A program made the translations under genes and the position numbers. The notes beneath the pieces are model-generated. The model saw only the letters and a list, made by a program, of their open reading frames with translations, was not told where the DNA came from and did not search any database. DNA of 64,000 nucleotides from Coriobacteriaceae bacterium (GTDB taxonomy: Bacteria > Actinomycetota > Coriobacteriia > Coriobacteriales > Coriobacteriaceae), in NCBI GenBank assembly GCA_902364975.1, contig CABJFQ010000005.1, positions 75,102 through 139,101 on the forward strand, read 5' to 3'. Below are positions 1-8,768 of the stretch, in pieces. The first letter of the stretch is position 1, and every line of letters starts with the position of its first letter.

Positions 1-894
1 GCGGAAGCCGCCACCGTTGCGGCCGCCGCGATCACCACCGCGACCGCCGCGGTCGCCGCCACGGTTGCCGCCGAAGCCGCCACGGTTGCCGCCACGGTCG
101 CCAAAGCCACCACGGTTGCCGCCAAAGCCGCCGCGACCGCCGCGGTCGCCGCCACGGTCGCCAAAGCCGCCACGGCCGCCGCGATCGCCGCCGCGACCGC
201 CGCGGTCACCGCCACGGCCACCGCGATCGCCAAAGCCGCCGCGACCGCCACGGTCACCGCCACGGCCACCGCGCTCGTCACGGCCGCCACGAGGACCGCG
301 GTCCTCGTCCAAGCCCATGGCGACAAGCGGAGCGATAACCTTATCGAGGGCGGCCATCAGCTCGGTGGCCTCCTCATAAGAAAGCTCGGGCAGGAGCTTC
401 TCCTTCTTGTTGGCAAGCTCGACCAGGCCCTCAGCAGCATCCTCGGCAGCGAAGACGACGATCTTGCGCATATCGCCCTCGGCGTCGTCGATGCGGCCGA
501 CCAGATCGGCAGCCTCGGCCTCGGCCATCAGGCCATCAAGCTCACGAAGGCGCATGCCCAGCAGGTCGGACATCTCCTTCTGCTCCATCTTGGGCTTGAG
601 GTCAAGGAGCTTGATGGCGCGCTCGATGTTTGCCATGCGCTCGGCCTTGGCCTCCTCCTCCTTGGAAATAGCAAAGCGACGGCTACGCAGCAGGCGGGCG
701 GCCTTCTGCATCTTGTCCATCAGCTCTTCGTCATCGTAATCAACGGTGGCCTCGACAACCTCGGCCTCCTCGGCGGAAACCTCGTCAGCAGCCTCAATCT
801 CGGCAGCTTCGGTCTCCACGGTCTCGACTGCCTCGACCTCGGCAGCCATGGTCTCGTTCTCGGTCTCGTTCATGATCTCTTCGTTCTCGGACAT
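1..894 (-). CDS. Acidic protein with C-terminal RGG repeats (partial)
   Basis: The reading frame runs off the left edge, so the C-terminus is missing. The start ATG at 894 has the SD AAGGAG just upstream. Residues 1-50 are very acidic (Glu/Ala/Val-rich). Residues 55-200 are a charged, probably helical region rich in Lys, Arg, Glu and Met. From about residue 203 to the window edge the chain is a low-complexity repeat of RGG, DRGGRGG, FGDRGG and NRGGFGG units. RGG tracts are known RNA-binding and phase-separating tails, and they occur at the C-termini of bacterial RNA-binding proteins and helicases. No helicase, RRM or cold-shock domain is visible here. Function unknown; a nucleic-acid-binding role is inference from the repeat. 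Confidence 0.8.
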   Translation of the reverse strand, partial: MSENEEIMNETENETMAAEVEAVETVETEAAEIEAADEVSAEEAEVVEATVDYDDEELMDKMQKAARLLRSRRFAISKEEEAKAERMANIERAIKLLDLKPKMEQKEMSDLLGMRLRELDGLMAEAEAADLVGRIDDAEGDMRKIVVFAAEDAAEGLVELANKKEKLLPELSYEEATELMAALDKVIAPLVAMGLDEDRGPRGGRDERGGRGGDRGGRGGFGDRGGRGGDRGGRGGDRGGRGGFGDRGGDRGGRGGFGGNRGGFGDRGGNRGGFGGNRGGDRGGRGGDRGGRNGGGFR

Positions 895-1108
895 GAGACT
901 CCTTCTTGGCCCTCTCGGGCATCATCGCCCCATTCGCGGGGCCCGTCGCGCACTCTTTGCGCTTTAAACATTCATGCCTCTCGGCAAAACGTCCACTAGT
1001 TTATGGTCTCGCCCGCCAATCTAGCTGCAGAATCTATGTGCACACATTAATGCGACATGTCGCGGTATCATGACCTGAACCAAACGTGTCCACCTTAAGG
1101 AGCCCGCC

Positions 1109-1519
1109 ATGATTAAGCCCATCATGAAATCCGAGTTCTTTTTACGCCTGCCTTCCGAAGACGCGGGACCCGACGACGCCGTAATCGGACAAGACCTCCT
1201 GGATACGCTCCATGAGCATGAGCACGAGTGCGTGGGTCTCGCCGCCAACATGATCGGCGTGCGCAAACGCATCATCTGCGTAAAGGACGGCAACAGGGCG
1301 CTGCTGATGTACAACCCTCAAATTCTTGAGCAGGTCAATTCCTATCAGACGAGCGAAGGATGTCTCTCGCTTTCCGGCGAGCGCCCCTGTACTCGCTATC
1401 GCCGCATTAAGGTTGAGTATTTGGACGAGAATTTCGTCCACCGCATCAAAAACTTCTCGGGCTACACCGCCGAGATCATCCAACACGAAATCGACCACTG
1501 CAACGGGATTGTTATTTAG
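1109..1519 (+). CDS. def: Peptide deformylase, short form
   Basis: Metalloenzyme that removes the N-formyl group from nascent proteins. All three deformylase motifs are present in 136 aa: GLAANMIG (residues 43-50, motif 1, with the usual Pro-Gln replaced by Asn-Met), EGCLS (83-87, Cys85 metal ligand) and QHEIDH (125-130, His126 and His130 ligands, Glu127 general base). The protein stops soon after motif 3, as in short deformylases. An AAGGAG sits 6 nt before the ATG. A second, degenerate paralogue lies at 8835-9254. Expected to be catalytically competent. Confidence 0.88.
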   Translation: MIKPIMKSEFFLRLPSEDAGPDDAVIGQDLLDTLHEHEHECVGLAANMIGVRKRIICVKDGNRALLMYNPQILEQVNSYQTSEGCLSLSGERPCTRYRRIKVEYLDENFVHRIKNFSGYTAEIIQHEIDHCNGIVI

Positions 1520-1594
1520 ACAGCCAGGGTAACGATGCAGGTTGAGCACACGACAGCGAGCGAGCCGCATTTGCGCCAAGGTGACGTGAAATGA

Positions 1595-1623
1595 GAGGGC
1601 GCTGACCTTCTGGTCGCGCCCTC
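1595..1623. terminator. Hairpin between convergent genes
   Basis: GAGGGCGC (1595-1602) pairs with GCGCCCTC (1616-1623) around a 13-nt loop. A second hairpin follows at 1675-1696 (CCGCCGTTC, loop GGTA, GAACGGCGG). Neither has a clear U-run. They lie between the convergent deformylase and aminotransferase genes and may end transcription from both sides. Confidence 0.4.
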
Positions 1624-1702
1624 GAAATTGAACGTCAGATTGGCGTGAATGCGGCTCGCGCAGCGTCAGGTGGTCCGCCGTTCGGTAGAACGGCGGAACT
1701 AA

Positions 1703-3223
1703 TTAGCTCTGGCGGTAATGATCGAAGAAGTCGGCGAGGTCTTCGAGCGACTCTTTGAGCACTTCCATGCGCGGCAGGTACACGATGCGGAAGTGGTCGG
1801 GCTCACCCCAGTTAAAGCCGCCGCCGCGCGTGATCAGGATCTTCTTCTCGTGCAGCAGGTCAAGGGCGAACTGCTCGTCGTCAGTGATGTTGAACTTCTT
1901 CACATCCATCTTGGGGAAGATATAGAACGCCGCACGCGGCTTGACCACCGAGATGCCGTCGATCTTGTTGAGTGCCTCATACACGAAGTTGCGCTGCTCG
2001 TAGACACGACCGCCGGGGCGGATGTAGTTGTTAACAGACTGATGGCCGCCGAGCGCCGTCTGGACGATTGACTGAGCCGGCACGTTGGAGCACAGGCGCA
2101 TGTTCGAGAGCATGTTGATGCCCATAATAAAGTCGCTCATGCAGCGCTGGTTACCCGAAAGCACCATCCAGCCAATACGATAGCCCGCGATCATGTGCGA
2201 CTTGGAAAGGCCGCTAAAGGTGACGCAGGGCAGGTCGGGAGCGAGCGAGGCAATCGAGACGTGCTCGTAGCCGTCCATGCACAGGCGGTCGTAGATCTCA
2301 TCGGCAAAAATCATGAGCTGGTGCCTGCGCGCGATCTCAACGATGCCCTCGAGTACCTCGCGCGGATAGACCGAACCCGTGGGGTTGTTGGGGTTGATGA
2401 TGACGAGGGCCTTGGTCGCGCTCGTGATCTTGGACTCCATATCCTCCAGGTCGGGATACCAATCCGCTTGCTCATCACACAGATAGTGAACGGGATGACC
2501 GCCGGCAAGGGTTGCGCACGCCGTCCAGAGCGGATAGTCGGGGCTGGGGATCAGAATCTCGTCGCCATTGTCGAGCAGCGCGTTCATCGAAAGCTGAATG
2601 AGTTCGGACACGCCGTTGCCCGTGTAGATGTGCTCCATCTGAACATTGGGCAGGCCCTTGATCTGCGAGTACTGCATGATTGCCTTGCGCGCGGAGAACA
2701 GGCCACGCGAGTTGGAATAGCCTTCGCAGTCGGGCAGCTGCTGGCGCATGTCCTTGATGACCTCATCGGGCGTGCGGAAACCAAAGGGCGCCGGATTACC
2801 GATGTTGAGCTTGAGAATACGCTCGCCCTCGTCCTCCATACGGGCGGCCTCGTCGACGACGGGGCCGCGCACGTCATACAGGACGTTATCGAGCTTGGTG
2901 GATTTAGAAAAAGTACGCATGGTGGTGCTCCTTGGAATTTGAGCTGAGGGATGGGGTTCGGGCTTGGGCACGTTGCGAGGCGATGATTCCTCGCCTTGAT
3001 CGGCGTCACCGGCGAGCAGCCAGGAAACATCGACCTCCAAAATACGAGCGAGCAGCTCTGCCACATCGCGCCGCGGGATCGTCTTGCCGCTCACATATTG
3101 GCTCATCTGACTCTTGCCGAGTTTTTTTCCGAGCATCTCCGATGCGCGGATTACGTCCGACTGGCGAACGTCGCGATCGGACATGGTCTGTCGCAGGCGA
3201 TCGCTAAACGTCTCTTGGGCCAT
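1703..3223 (-). CDS. XRE-type HTH fused to alanine aminotransferase
   Basis: A 506-aa fusion. Residues 5-66 form a Cro/C1-type HTH (for example SQMSQYVSGKTIPRRDVAELL), 70-100 are a Pro/Glu linker, and 102-506 are a complete class I PLP aminotransferase closest to AlaA/YfbQ (start MRTFSKSTKLDNVLYDVRGP, SGLSKSH with the PLP lysine, NPNNPTG). It should interconvert alanine/2-oxoglutarate and pyruvate/glutamate. I chose ATG 3223 because AAGGAGG lies 6 nt upstream. The in-frame ATG further upstream lacks an SD and lies in the operator region. The second domain also has its own SD and start at 2920. The HTH probably binds the repeated AAGTTCAATTT sites in its own promoter. Unlike MocR proteins, the HTH is XRE rather than GntR. 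Confidence 0.88.
   Translation of the reverse strand: MAQETFSDRLRQTMSDRDVRQSDVIRASEMLGKKLGKSQMSQYVSGKTIPRRDVAELLARILEVDVSWLLAGDADQGEESSPRNVPKPEPHPSAQIPRSTTMRTFSKSTKLDNVLYDVRGPVVDEAARMEDEGERILKLNIGNPAPFGFRTPDEVIKDMRQQLPDCEGYSNSRGLFSARKAIMQYSQIKGLPNVQMEHIYTGNGVSELIQLSMNALLDNGDEILIPSPDYPLWTACATLAGGHPVHYLCDEQADWYPDLEDMESKITSATKALVIINPNNPTGSVYPREVLEGIVEIARRHQLMIFADEIYDRLCMDGYEHVSIASLAPDLPCVTFSGLSKSHMIAGYRIGWMVLSGNQRCMSDFIMGINMLSNMRLCSNVPAQSIVQTALGGHQSVNNYIRPGGRVYEQRNFVYEALNKIDGISVVKPRAAFYIFPKMDVKKFNITDDEQFALDLLHEKKILITRGGGFNWGEPDHFRIVYLPRMEVLKESLEDLADFFDHYRQS
2918..2933 (-). promoter_or_regulatory. Internal SD and start codon for stand-alone aminotransferase
   Basis: Reading the minus strand, AAGGAG (2933-2928) is followed by a 7-nt spacer and ATG (2920-2918) in frame with the fusion gene. 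The ATG is exactly the first residue of the AlaA-type domain (MRTFSKS). It could produce a 405-aa aminotransferase without the HTH. Confidence 0.6.
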
Positions 3224-3242
3224 TAGAACCTCCTTGCTGGCA

Positions 3243-3326
3243 AAGTTCAATTTATAGAACACGAATTGAACCTAAGTTCAATTTAGGCAGCAGTATAGCG
3301 CCGTACCTTATTCGGAAGTTCAATTT
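3243..3326. promoter_or_regulatory. Operator array of AAGTTCAATTT sites
   Basis: Three direct copies of AAGTTCAATTT start at 3243, 3274 and 3316, spaced 31 and 42 bp apart, close to 3 and 4 helical turns. The middle copy is also the right arm of a perfect inverted repeat, AATTGAAC (3264-3271), 4-nt spacer, GTTCAATT (3276-3283). The array lies in the promoter region of the HTH-aminotransferase gene. Binding by its own HTH domain is inferred. Confidence 0.6.
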
Positions 3327-3385
3327 CACAAGAAAACGTACCGAACTCCGAGATTTGCCCAAGGCGGACAATGACGCGCACGCGT

Positions 3386-4243
3386 TTAGAGATATTCAAG
3401 GAATCGAGCGGCGGCAAGCGAAACGTCAGCCGTGCGATATATCGCGTTGATCTGCCGATGGGGATGTCCCTCGAGCGGACGCACGGCGACATCGAACTGA
3501 CAGCGGCGCAAGATGAGCGCCGGAAGAATACTCACGCCCAGACCGTCCTCGACCATGGCCATAATCGCATAATCATCCCAGGTCGATAGCTTAGAACGCA
3601 CCGCCAGACCCGCGCGGCGAAACAGCGGCGTAATCTCGTCGTCGCTACCGCGTTCCAGAAGAATAAACTGCTCGTTGGCCAAATCGGCAAGGGAAACGAC
3701 CTCCGCGGTGGCAAGCGAGGAGTCCGCTGGCACCACGGCCATCAGCTCGTCTTGCACCAACGGCCGCGACGCCATGCCGGCGCCGCGTGGCTCGCGCGGA
3801 ATAAAGCCCAGGTCGCAGCGGCCTTCCGCCACCCATTGCTCAATCTCGGAGTAATCACCCATCAGCAGCTCGTAATCGACATCCGGGTGATCAGCGCGAA
3901 ACCGCGCGATCACCGGCGGCAGTACATGGGTCGCCACACTCGAGAATGTACCGATACAGATCTTGCCACGCATGAGCCCCCGCATCTCGTCCACGCGTCG
4001 CTGCAGGCGGCCAAACTCTTCGCATAACGCCTCGACTGCCGGCATGATCTGCTGCCCATCGGCAGAAAGCACCACACCCTCGCGGCTGCGGTCGAGCACC
4101 TTAAAACCCCAATCGGTCTCAAGGTCGCCCACCATGCGGCTCACGCCCGACTGCGAATAGCTCAGCCGCTCGGCGGCGCGCGTAAAACTGCCGGCCCGCA
4201 CGGTCTCGAGCAGAACCTGCATCTTTTGAATATTCGTTTCCAC
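3386..4243 (-). CDS. LysR-family transcriptional regulator
   Basis: A 285-aa LysR regulator with N-terminal winged HTH (FTRAAERLSYSQSGVSRMVGDLE, residues 19-41) and C-terminal periplasmic-binding-like effector domain (from about residue 90, KICIGTFSSVATHVLP). The start is GTG at 4243 with GGAGGGG just upstream. It is divergent from the EamA transporter gene at 4362, the usual arrangement of a LysR regulator with its target. The same arrangement, with a clearly related regulator, recurs at 42954-44881. Ligand unknown. Confidence 0.88.
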   Translation of the reverse strand: METNIQKMQVLLETVRAGSFTRAAERLSYSQSGVSRMVGDLETDWGFKVLDRSREGVVLSADGQQIMPAVEALCEEFGRLQRRVDEMRGLMRGKICIGTFSSVATHVLPPVIARFRADHPDVDYELLMGDYSEIEQWVAEGRCDLGFIPREPRGAGMASRPLVQDELMAVVPADSSLATAEVVSLADLANEQFILLERGSDDEITPLFRRAGLAVRSKLSTWDDYAIMAMVEDGLGVSILPALILRRCQFDVAVRPLEGHPHRQINAIYRTADVSLAAARFLEYL

Positions 4244-4260
4244 GGCACCCCTCCACCTTT

Positions 4261-4279
4261 ACATGAGTTTTTGTCATGT
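4261..4279. promoter_or_regulatory. Candidate LysR operator
   Basis: Perfect inverted repeat ACATGA, 7-nt spacer, TCATGT in the divergent promoter region between the LysR and EamA genes. It contains a T-N11-A pattern typical of LysR-type boxes. Confidence 0.45.
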
Positions 4280-4361
4280 TATCCATGCATTATATTCGCT
4301 TTTCTTCTAAAGCCACCTCACCCATAGTGAACATGTTCGGATATAGAGGGGATGTCAGCAC

Positions 4362-5273
4362 ATGAACAACGGATTGTTTACGTACTTAGCAGCATTGCTA
4401 TTGTTTGGCTCCAACGGCATCATCGCCGCTGCCATCGCGCTGCCGAGCTCCGATATCGTACTGTTGCGCACGTTTTTGGGCGCTCTCACCCTTGCCGCCA
4501 TCCTCTTCATAACCAAGCGCCATAACCTGCAGGCTCCGTCTCGCCCCCGCGAGGCCGCAGCGCTCATCGTCTCGGGCGCCGCGCTGGGCGCCAGCTGGAT
4601 TTTCCTGTTCCGCGCCTATCAGACGATCGGCGTTGGTATCTCCTCGCTGTTGTATTACTGTGGCCCCATCATCGTTATGGCCCTCTCCCCGCTCATTTTT
4701 GGCGAAAAGCTGACCGGCGGCAAAATCGCCGGCTTTGTCGCCGTCGCCTGCGGTGCTTTTCTCATTGCAGCGCAAGGTCTAGGCGGCAATATGCCCATTG
4801 CGGGCATCGTCTGTGGAATCGCCTCGGCCTTCTGCTATGCATTGATGGTCATCGCCAGCAAGGGTGCGCCGCACATCGAGGGCCTCGAGAACTCCGCACT
4901 CCAAGTGAGCGCCGCCTTTGTGACCGCACTGGCCCTCACGCTCATCACGCAGGGCGCTCCCTCGTTCCTGTCCGCCGGCGTCGCCGCCAGCATTGATTGG
5001 CGCGCCGTCGCTATGCTCGGCGTCGTCAACACCGGCATTGGTTGCCTGCTCTACTTTAGCGCCGTCGCCAAGCTGCCCGTCCAGACCGTCGCCGTCGTCG
5101 GCTACCTCGAGCCGCTTTCGGCGGTCGTGTTCTCGGCCGCCCTTTTGGGTGAAGCCATAACACCGGTCCGCCTGATGGGCGCCGCGCTTATCATCGGCGG
5201 CGCGATTTTTTGCGAACTCGCCGGCAAACGCGCAAACGCCAAGGCTGGCATCGCCCAGACAGCACGTGCTTAA
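4362..5273 (+). CDS. EamA/DMT-family transporter
   Basis: A 303-aa integral membrane protein with about ten hydrophobic segments arranged as two EamA repeats (roughly residues 5-135 and 148-285). Conserved features include FRAYQTIGVGISSLLYY near the end of repeat 1 and GYLEPLSAVVFSALLGE in repeat 2 (residues approximate). DMT transporters export or import amino acids, nucleotides or metabolites. The substrate cannot be read from the sequence. Divergent from the LysR gene at 3386-4243, which probably controls it. Confidence 0.87.
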   Translation: MNNGLFTYLAALLLFGSNGIIAAAIALPSSDIVLLRTFLGALTLAAILFITKRHNLQAPSRPREAAALIVSGAALGASWIFLFRAYQTIGVGISSLLYYCGPIIVMALSPLIFGEKLTGGKIAGFVAVACGAFLIAAQGLGGNMPIAGIVCGIASAFCYALMVIASKGAPHIEGLENSALQVSAAFVTALALTLITQGAPSFLSAGVAASIDWRAVAMLGVVNTGIGCLLYFSAVAKLPVQTVAVVGYLEPLSAVVFSAALLGEAITPVRLMGAALIIGGAIFCELAGKRANAKAGIAQTARA

Positions 5274-5307
5274 AAGCCCCTGCTTTGAAATGCTACCTGC
5301 GTAGATA

Positions 5308-5331
5308 AATAATCCCCAGCTGAGGATTATT
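5308..5331. repeat. Inverted repeat upstream of kup
   Basis: AATAATCC (5308-5315) and GGATTATT (5324-5331) flank an 8-nt loop holding CAGCTG. It follows the EamA stop codon and precedes kup by about 100 bp. It may be a terminator without a U-run or an operator. Confidence 0.4.
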
Positions 5332-5427
5332 GTCTAAAATAACCCGATGTGCCAAACTGCTCTTATGTATAAAGACGGCATAAAGTTTTTGTCCTAGACA
5401 GATAACCGGATGTCTAAGGGAGTCCTC

Positions 5428-7656
5428 GTGGCACACAACAAACTGGAGGCAAACCTCCAAGACCAGCGCGGGCAAGGCGGGCACGGAGCCATCCCCCTCT
5501 CCGCTGGCATGCTGCTCGTAACGCTCGGCGTCGTCTATGGCGACATCGGCACGAGCCCCATGTACACCATGAAATCAATCGTCGCCAACAACGGCGGCAT
5601 CGGTACCGTCAGCGAGGACATGATCCTGGGCGCGCTTTCGCTCGTCATCTGGACCATGACGCTCGTGACCACGGTCAAGTACGTGGTAATCGCCATGAAG
5701 GCCGACAACCACAACGAAGGCGGCATCTTCGCCCTGTTCAGCCTCGTACGCAAGGTGGCACCATGGCTGATTCTGCCCGCCATGATCGGCGGCGCGGCGC
5801 TGCTCGCCGACGGCATCCTCACCCCCGCCGTCACGGTCACCACAGCCATCGAGGGTCTGCGCACCATCGAATGGGGCCATGCGCTGCTGGGCGACGGCCA
5901 GACCAACGTCATCATCATCACCATCATCATTATCTGCGGCCTATTTGCCATGCAGCGCGCCGGCACCTCGTCAATCGGCAAGCTGTTCGGCCCGCTCATG
6001 ACGCTGTGGTTCCTGTTCCTGGCAGGCGCCGGTCTGTTCAACATGCTCGGCAACCTGTCCATCTTGCGCGCGCTCAACCCCATCCGCGGCATTATGTTCC
6101 TGTTCTCGCCCATCAACCATTCGGGCATTATGGTGCTCGGCTTTGTCTTCCTGTCGACAACCGGTGCCGAGGCACTCTACTCGGACATGGGCCACGTGGG
6201 CAAGGCAAACATCTATGCATCCTGGCCATTTGTTAAGGCGGCCCTTATCCTCAACTATCTGGGTCAGGGAGCTTGGCTGCTCGCCAATAACTCCAACCCC
6301 CAGATGCTCGCGATGGATATCGTCAACCCGTTCTATATGATGCTCCCCGAGCCCCTACGCCCCTTTGCCATCGTGCTTTCGGCCGTGGCGGCCATCATCG
6401 CCTCACAGGCGCTCATCACCGGCTCGTTCTCGCTGGTATCCGAGGCAACGCGCCTCAACCTTATGCCGCACCTGCGCATCCACTACCCCAGCGACACCAA
6501 GGGCCAGCTCTATATTCCACTCGTCAACAACATCATGTGGGTCGGCTGCATCTTCATTGTGCTGCTGTTCCAGAACTCCGAGCGCATGGAGAGCGCCTAT
6601 GGCCTCGCCATTACCGTGACCATGCTTATGACCACCACGCTGCTGACGAGCTATATCGCCGGCATCCTCAAGCACAAGCTGGGCGCCTGCGTCTTCGCCC
6701 TGCTCTTCGGTGCCATTGAGCTGTGCTTCTTCGCCTCGTGCCTCACCATGTTCTTTGACGGCGGCTACGTAATGATCTTCTTGGCCTCGCTGCTGTTTGG
6801 CCTTATGTACGTGTGGCGCCGCGGCACCGCCATCGAGCGCACGCAGACGATCCTGCTGCCCGTCTCCAAGTACATTGACCAGCTCAACCGCCTGCGCAAC
6901 GACGAGACCTACCCCGTGCTCGCCGACAATCTGGTGTTCCTCACCAACAGCCCCGACCCGCTCACGCTCGACCGCGACGTGCTCTATTCCATCTTGGATA
7001 AGCATCCCAAGCGCGCCAAGGCATACTGGTTCATCAACGTGCACGTTACCGACGAGCCCTATACGCACGAGTATTCCGTCGAGACCTTTGGCACGGACTT
7101 TTTGTTCCGCGTGCGCCTGGACTTGGGCTTTAAGGTCAACCAGCGCGTTAATGCCTACCTGCGCCAAATCGTTGGCGACTTGATGGCATCGGGTGAGCTG
7201 CCGCCGCAGCATCACACCTACTCCATCTACGAGACGCGCGGCAACGTGGGCGACTTCCGTTTTTGTATGCTGCGCAAGATGCTCGCCCCCGAAACGGACA
7301 TCAACCGCAATGACCACCGCGTGATGGCCATCAAGTACGCCGTCCGCCGCGCCTGCGGAAGCCCGGCACGCTGGTACGGTCTCGAGAACTCGGCCATCAT
7401 CATCGAGTACGTGCCGCTGTTTGCCCGCATGCGCCCGGCCGTTAAGCTCGTGCGCACCCAAGTGCCGCTCGAGGTTCAGATCGAAGAGGCCGAAGAAATG
7501 GAAGTCGACATCTTCTCGGACGACCTGGTCAACGGCAACGAAGCCGGTAAGAATATGAACGTCGATCCCACTGAGCTGCTCGAGAGCGTCGCAGATACGC
7601 CCGAACAGCAACTCGACGGACTCGAGAGCACCCAGTTCAACGACGCCAACTTCTAA
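5428..7656 (+). CDS. kup: KUP-family potassium uptake permease
   Basis: Proton-coupled K+ uptake protein. The N-terminal signature GVVYGDIGTSPMYTMKS is present, followed by about 12 membrane segments to roughly residue 440, then the long C-terminal cytoplasmic domain typical of Kup. I prefer GTG 5428 (VAHNKLEAN, 742 aa) because AAGGGAG lies 5 nt upstream; the ATG at 5410 has no SD. The last 60 residues are strongly acidic. No c-di-AMP riboswitch is recognisable in the leader. Monocistronic, ending at a strong terminator. Confidence 0.93.
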   Translation: MAHNKLEANLQDQRGQGGHGAIPLSAGMLLVTLGVVYGDIGTSPMYTMKSIVANNGGIGTVSEDMILGALSLVIWTMTLVTTVKYVVIAMKADNHNEGGIFALFSLVRKVAPWLILPAMIGGAALLADGILTPAVTVTTAIEGLRTIEWGHALLGDGQTNVIIITIIIICGLFAMQRAGTSSIGKLFGPLMTLWFLFLAGAGLFNMLGNLSILRALNPIRGIMFLFSPINHSGIMVLGFVFLSTTGAEALYSDMGHVGKANIYASWPFVKAALILNYLGQGAWLLANNSNPQMLAMDIVNPFYMMLPEPLRPFAIVLSAVAAIIASQALITGSFSLVSEATRLNLMPHLRIHYPSDTKGQLYIPLVNNIMWVGCIFIVLLFQNSERMESAYGLAITVTMLMTTTLLTSYIAGILKHKLGACVFALLFGAIELCFFASCLTMFFDGGYVMIFLASLLFGLMYVWRRGTAIERTQTILLPVSKYIDQLNRLRNDETYPVLADNLVFLTNSPDPLTLDRDVLYSILDKHPKRAKAYWFINVHVTDEPYTHEYSVETFGTDFLFRVRLDLGFKVNQRVNAYLRQIVGDLMASGELPPQHHTYSIYETRGNVGDFRFCMLRKMLAPETDINRNDHRVMAIKYAVRRACGSPARWYGLENSAIIIEYVPLFARMRPAVKLVRTQVPLEVQIEEAEEMEVDIFSDDLVNGNEAGKNMNVDPTELLESVADTPEQQLDGLESTQFNDANF

Positions 7657-7680
7657 CACGCCACCAGCCATTGACGACAA

Positions 7681-7716
7681 CGGCCTCGCATCTCATAAGA
7701 GGTGCGAGGCCGTTTT
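7681..7716. terminator. Rho-independent terminator after kup
   Basis: CGGCCTCGCATCTC (7681-7694) and GAGGTGCGAGGCCG (7699-7712) form a 14-bp stem with one G-U pair and an ATAA loop, followed by TTTT. It lies between convergent genes and probably acts on both. Confidence 0.85.
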
Positions 7717-7737
7717 ATGTCGCAACGGACCAGTGAG

Positions 7738-8703
7738 CTACGAACGACGCGGCTCGGGAACCACGAGCCTATCGGGGCTCGCGCCCTCGGCATCCATCAG
7801 GCTCACGTAACGAATCGACGGATCCCCATACATCGCGTAGTAATAATTGCCCGTGCGCGCGCTAAAGCATCCGGTATAGATAGTCTTCTCGAACTTGCCA
7901 TCGCCCATCCTGGACGCCCCCTCAATCATCACCACGCCCTCGAGCGAGCGGAACATGCGAACGACGTTTTCGGTCTCGCTCTCCTTTTGCGGGTAATTGG
8001 CATTGAGGTACGCCGCCTTTACAAAACGGCTCGGCGAATAGCAATCGCCCGGAATGCCGCGCATGCCGGCACCGGCTCCATAGGGCTTAAGCTCGGCGCC
8101 ACGCCATGTCGCCGTCTGCGGAAAATCGCTTGTGGCGGTGATATAGGTGCGCAGGTTTTCCATGTGCCACGGGAAGGTCGGCTGGTTGGCAAGGGTGTCG
8201 ACCGGATCGTCGTATACATGCAGGCCGTCAGCCATCATCTCGACCACGATGCTGCGCTGGCTGTCGCCGATAATCCAATGGAGCAGCGACACGCCCAGCC
8301 CCTCTCCGGCAGATTTGGCGACAATCACCGTGTCGCGCAGCGCGGCCTCGACCTCATCGACCGTCGAGAACGTCGCTGCCACCCACAGGGGAAACTCATA
8401 GGCCGCGATATTGTTCTTGCCGTCGACAGGGCCCTCGGCATACTCGGCATAGCCGGGAAAGTTGAGCCCCGCCACAGCCAGACCCGCATCGTTACCACAG
8501 TCGAAAAACATGGGATAGTTCTTGTAATCGATGCACATGCCGATTACCGCGTGTGCCGCCGACGCATCGTCGATAAACGAATACGGAATGTGGAACCCGC
8601 GCGGCATCACGCGAACCTGTTGGCCGTAGTCAAAGCTCCAGTCGAGGTTGCGGCCCAGATACATGTGGCCAGAATTATCGGTAAATCGAATGCTCGTGCA
8701 CAT
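7738..8703 (-). CDS. bsh: Choloylglycine (bile salt) hydrolase family
   Basis: Ntn-hydrolase of 321 aa that cleaves the amide bond of conjugated bile acids or penicillin V-type substrates. ATG 8703 gives the required N-terminus Met-Cys, so Cys2 becomes the nucleophile after Met removal. AGGAGG lies 5 nt upstream. Conserved residues visible: Cys2, Arg18 and Asp21 (GRNLDW), Asn81 (AGLNFPGYA), and the NQPTFPWHMENL segment that holds the Asn175 equivalent. It has no signal peptide, so it is cytoplasmic. Downstream of and co-oriented with the degenerate deformylase but separated by a terminator. A BSH role fits a gut host; substrate preference is not readable. Confidence 0.87.
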   Translation of the reverse strand: MCTSIRFTDNSGHMYLGRNLDWSFDYGQQVRVMPRGFHIPYSFIDDASAAHAVIGMCIDYKNYPMFFDCGNDAGLAVAGLNFPGYAEYAEGPVDGKNNIAAYEFPLWVAATFSTVDEVEAALRDTVIVAKSAGEGLGVSLLHWIIGDSQRSIVVEMMADGLHVYDDPVDTLANQPTFPWHMENLRTYITATSDFPQTATWRGAELKPYGAGAGMRGIPGDCYSPSRFVKAAYLNANYPQKESETENVVRMFRSLEGVVMIEGASRMGDGKFEKTIYTGCFSARTGNYYYAMYGDPSIRYVSLMDAEGASPDRLVVPEPRRS

Positions 8704-8768
8704 AGCGCCTCCTAGCTTTACGGTCCTGCTAAGGTTATTGTCACCAAACAAAAAGGCGCTAAACACAA

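Noticed and set aside
17-379. Pro/Arg/Ser-rich plus-strand reading frame and CRISPR-like short repeats
   Set aside because: The frame is the antisense of the RGG-coding region and the repeats are codons of that protein, without uniform spacers.
6403-7680. Long minus-strand open frame inside kup
   Set aside because: Antisense shadow of a clear KUP gene; composition (Ala, His, Gly, Asp) is typical of the reverse frame of high-GC genes, with no SD.
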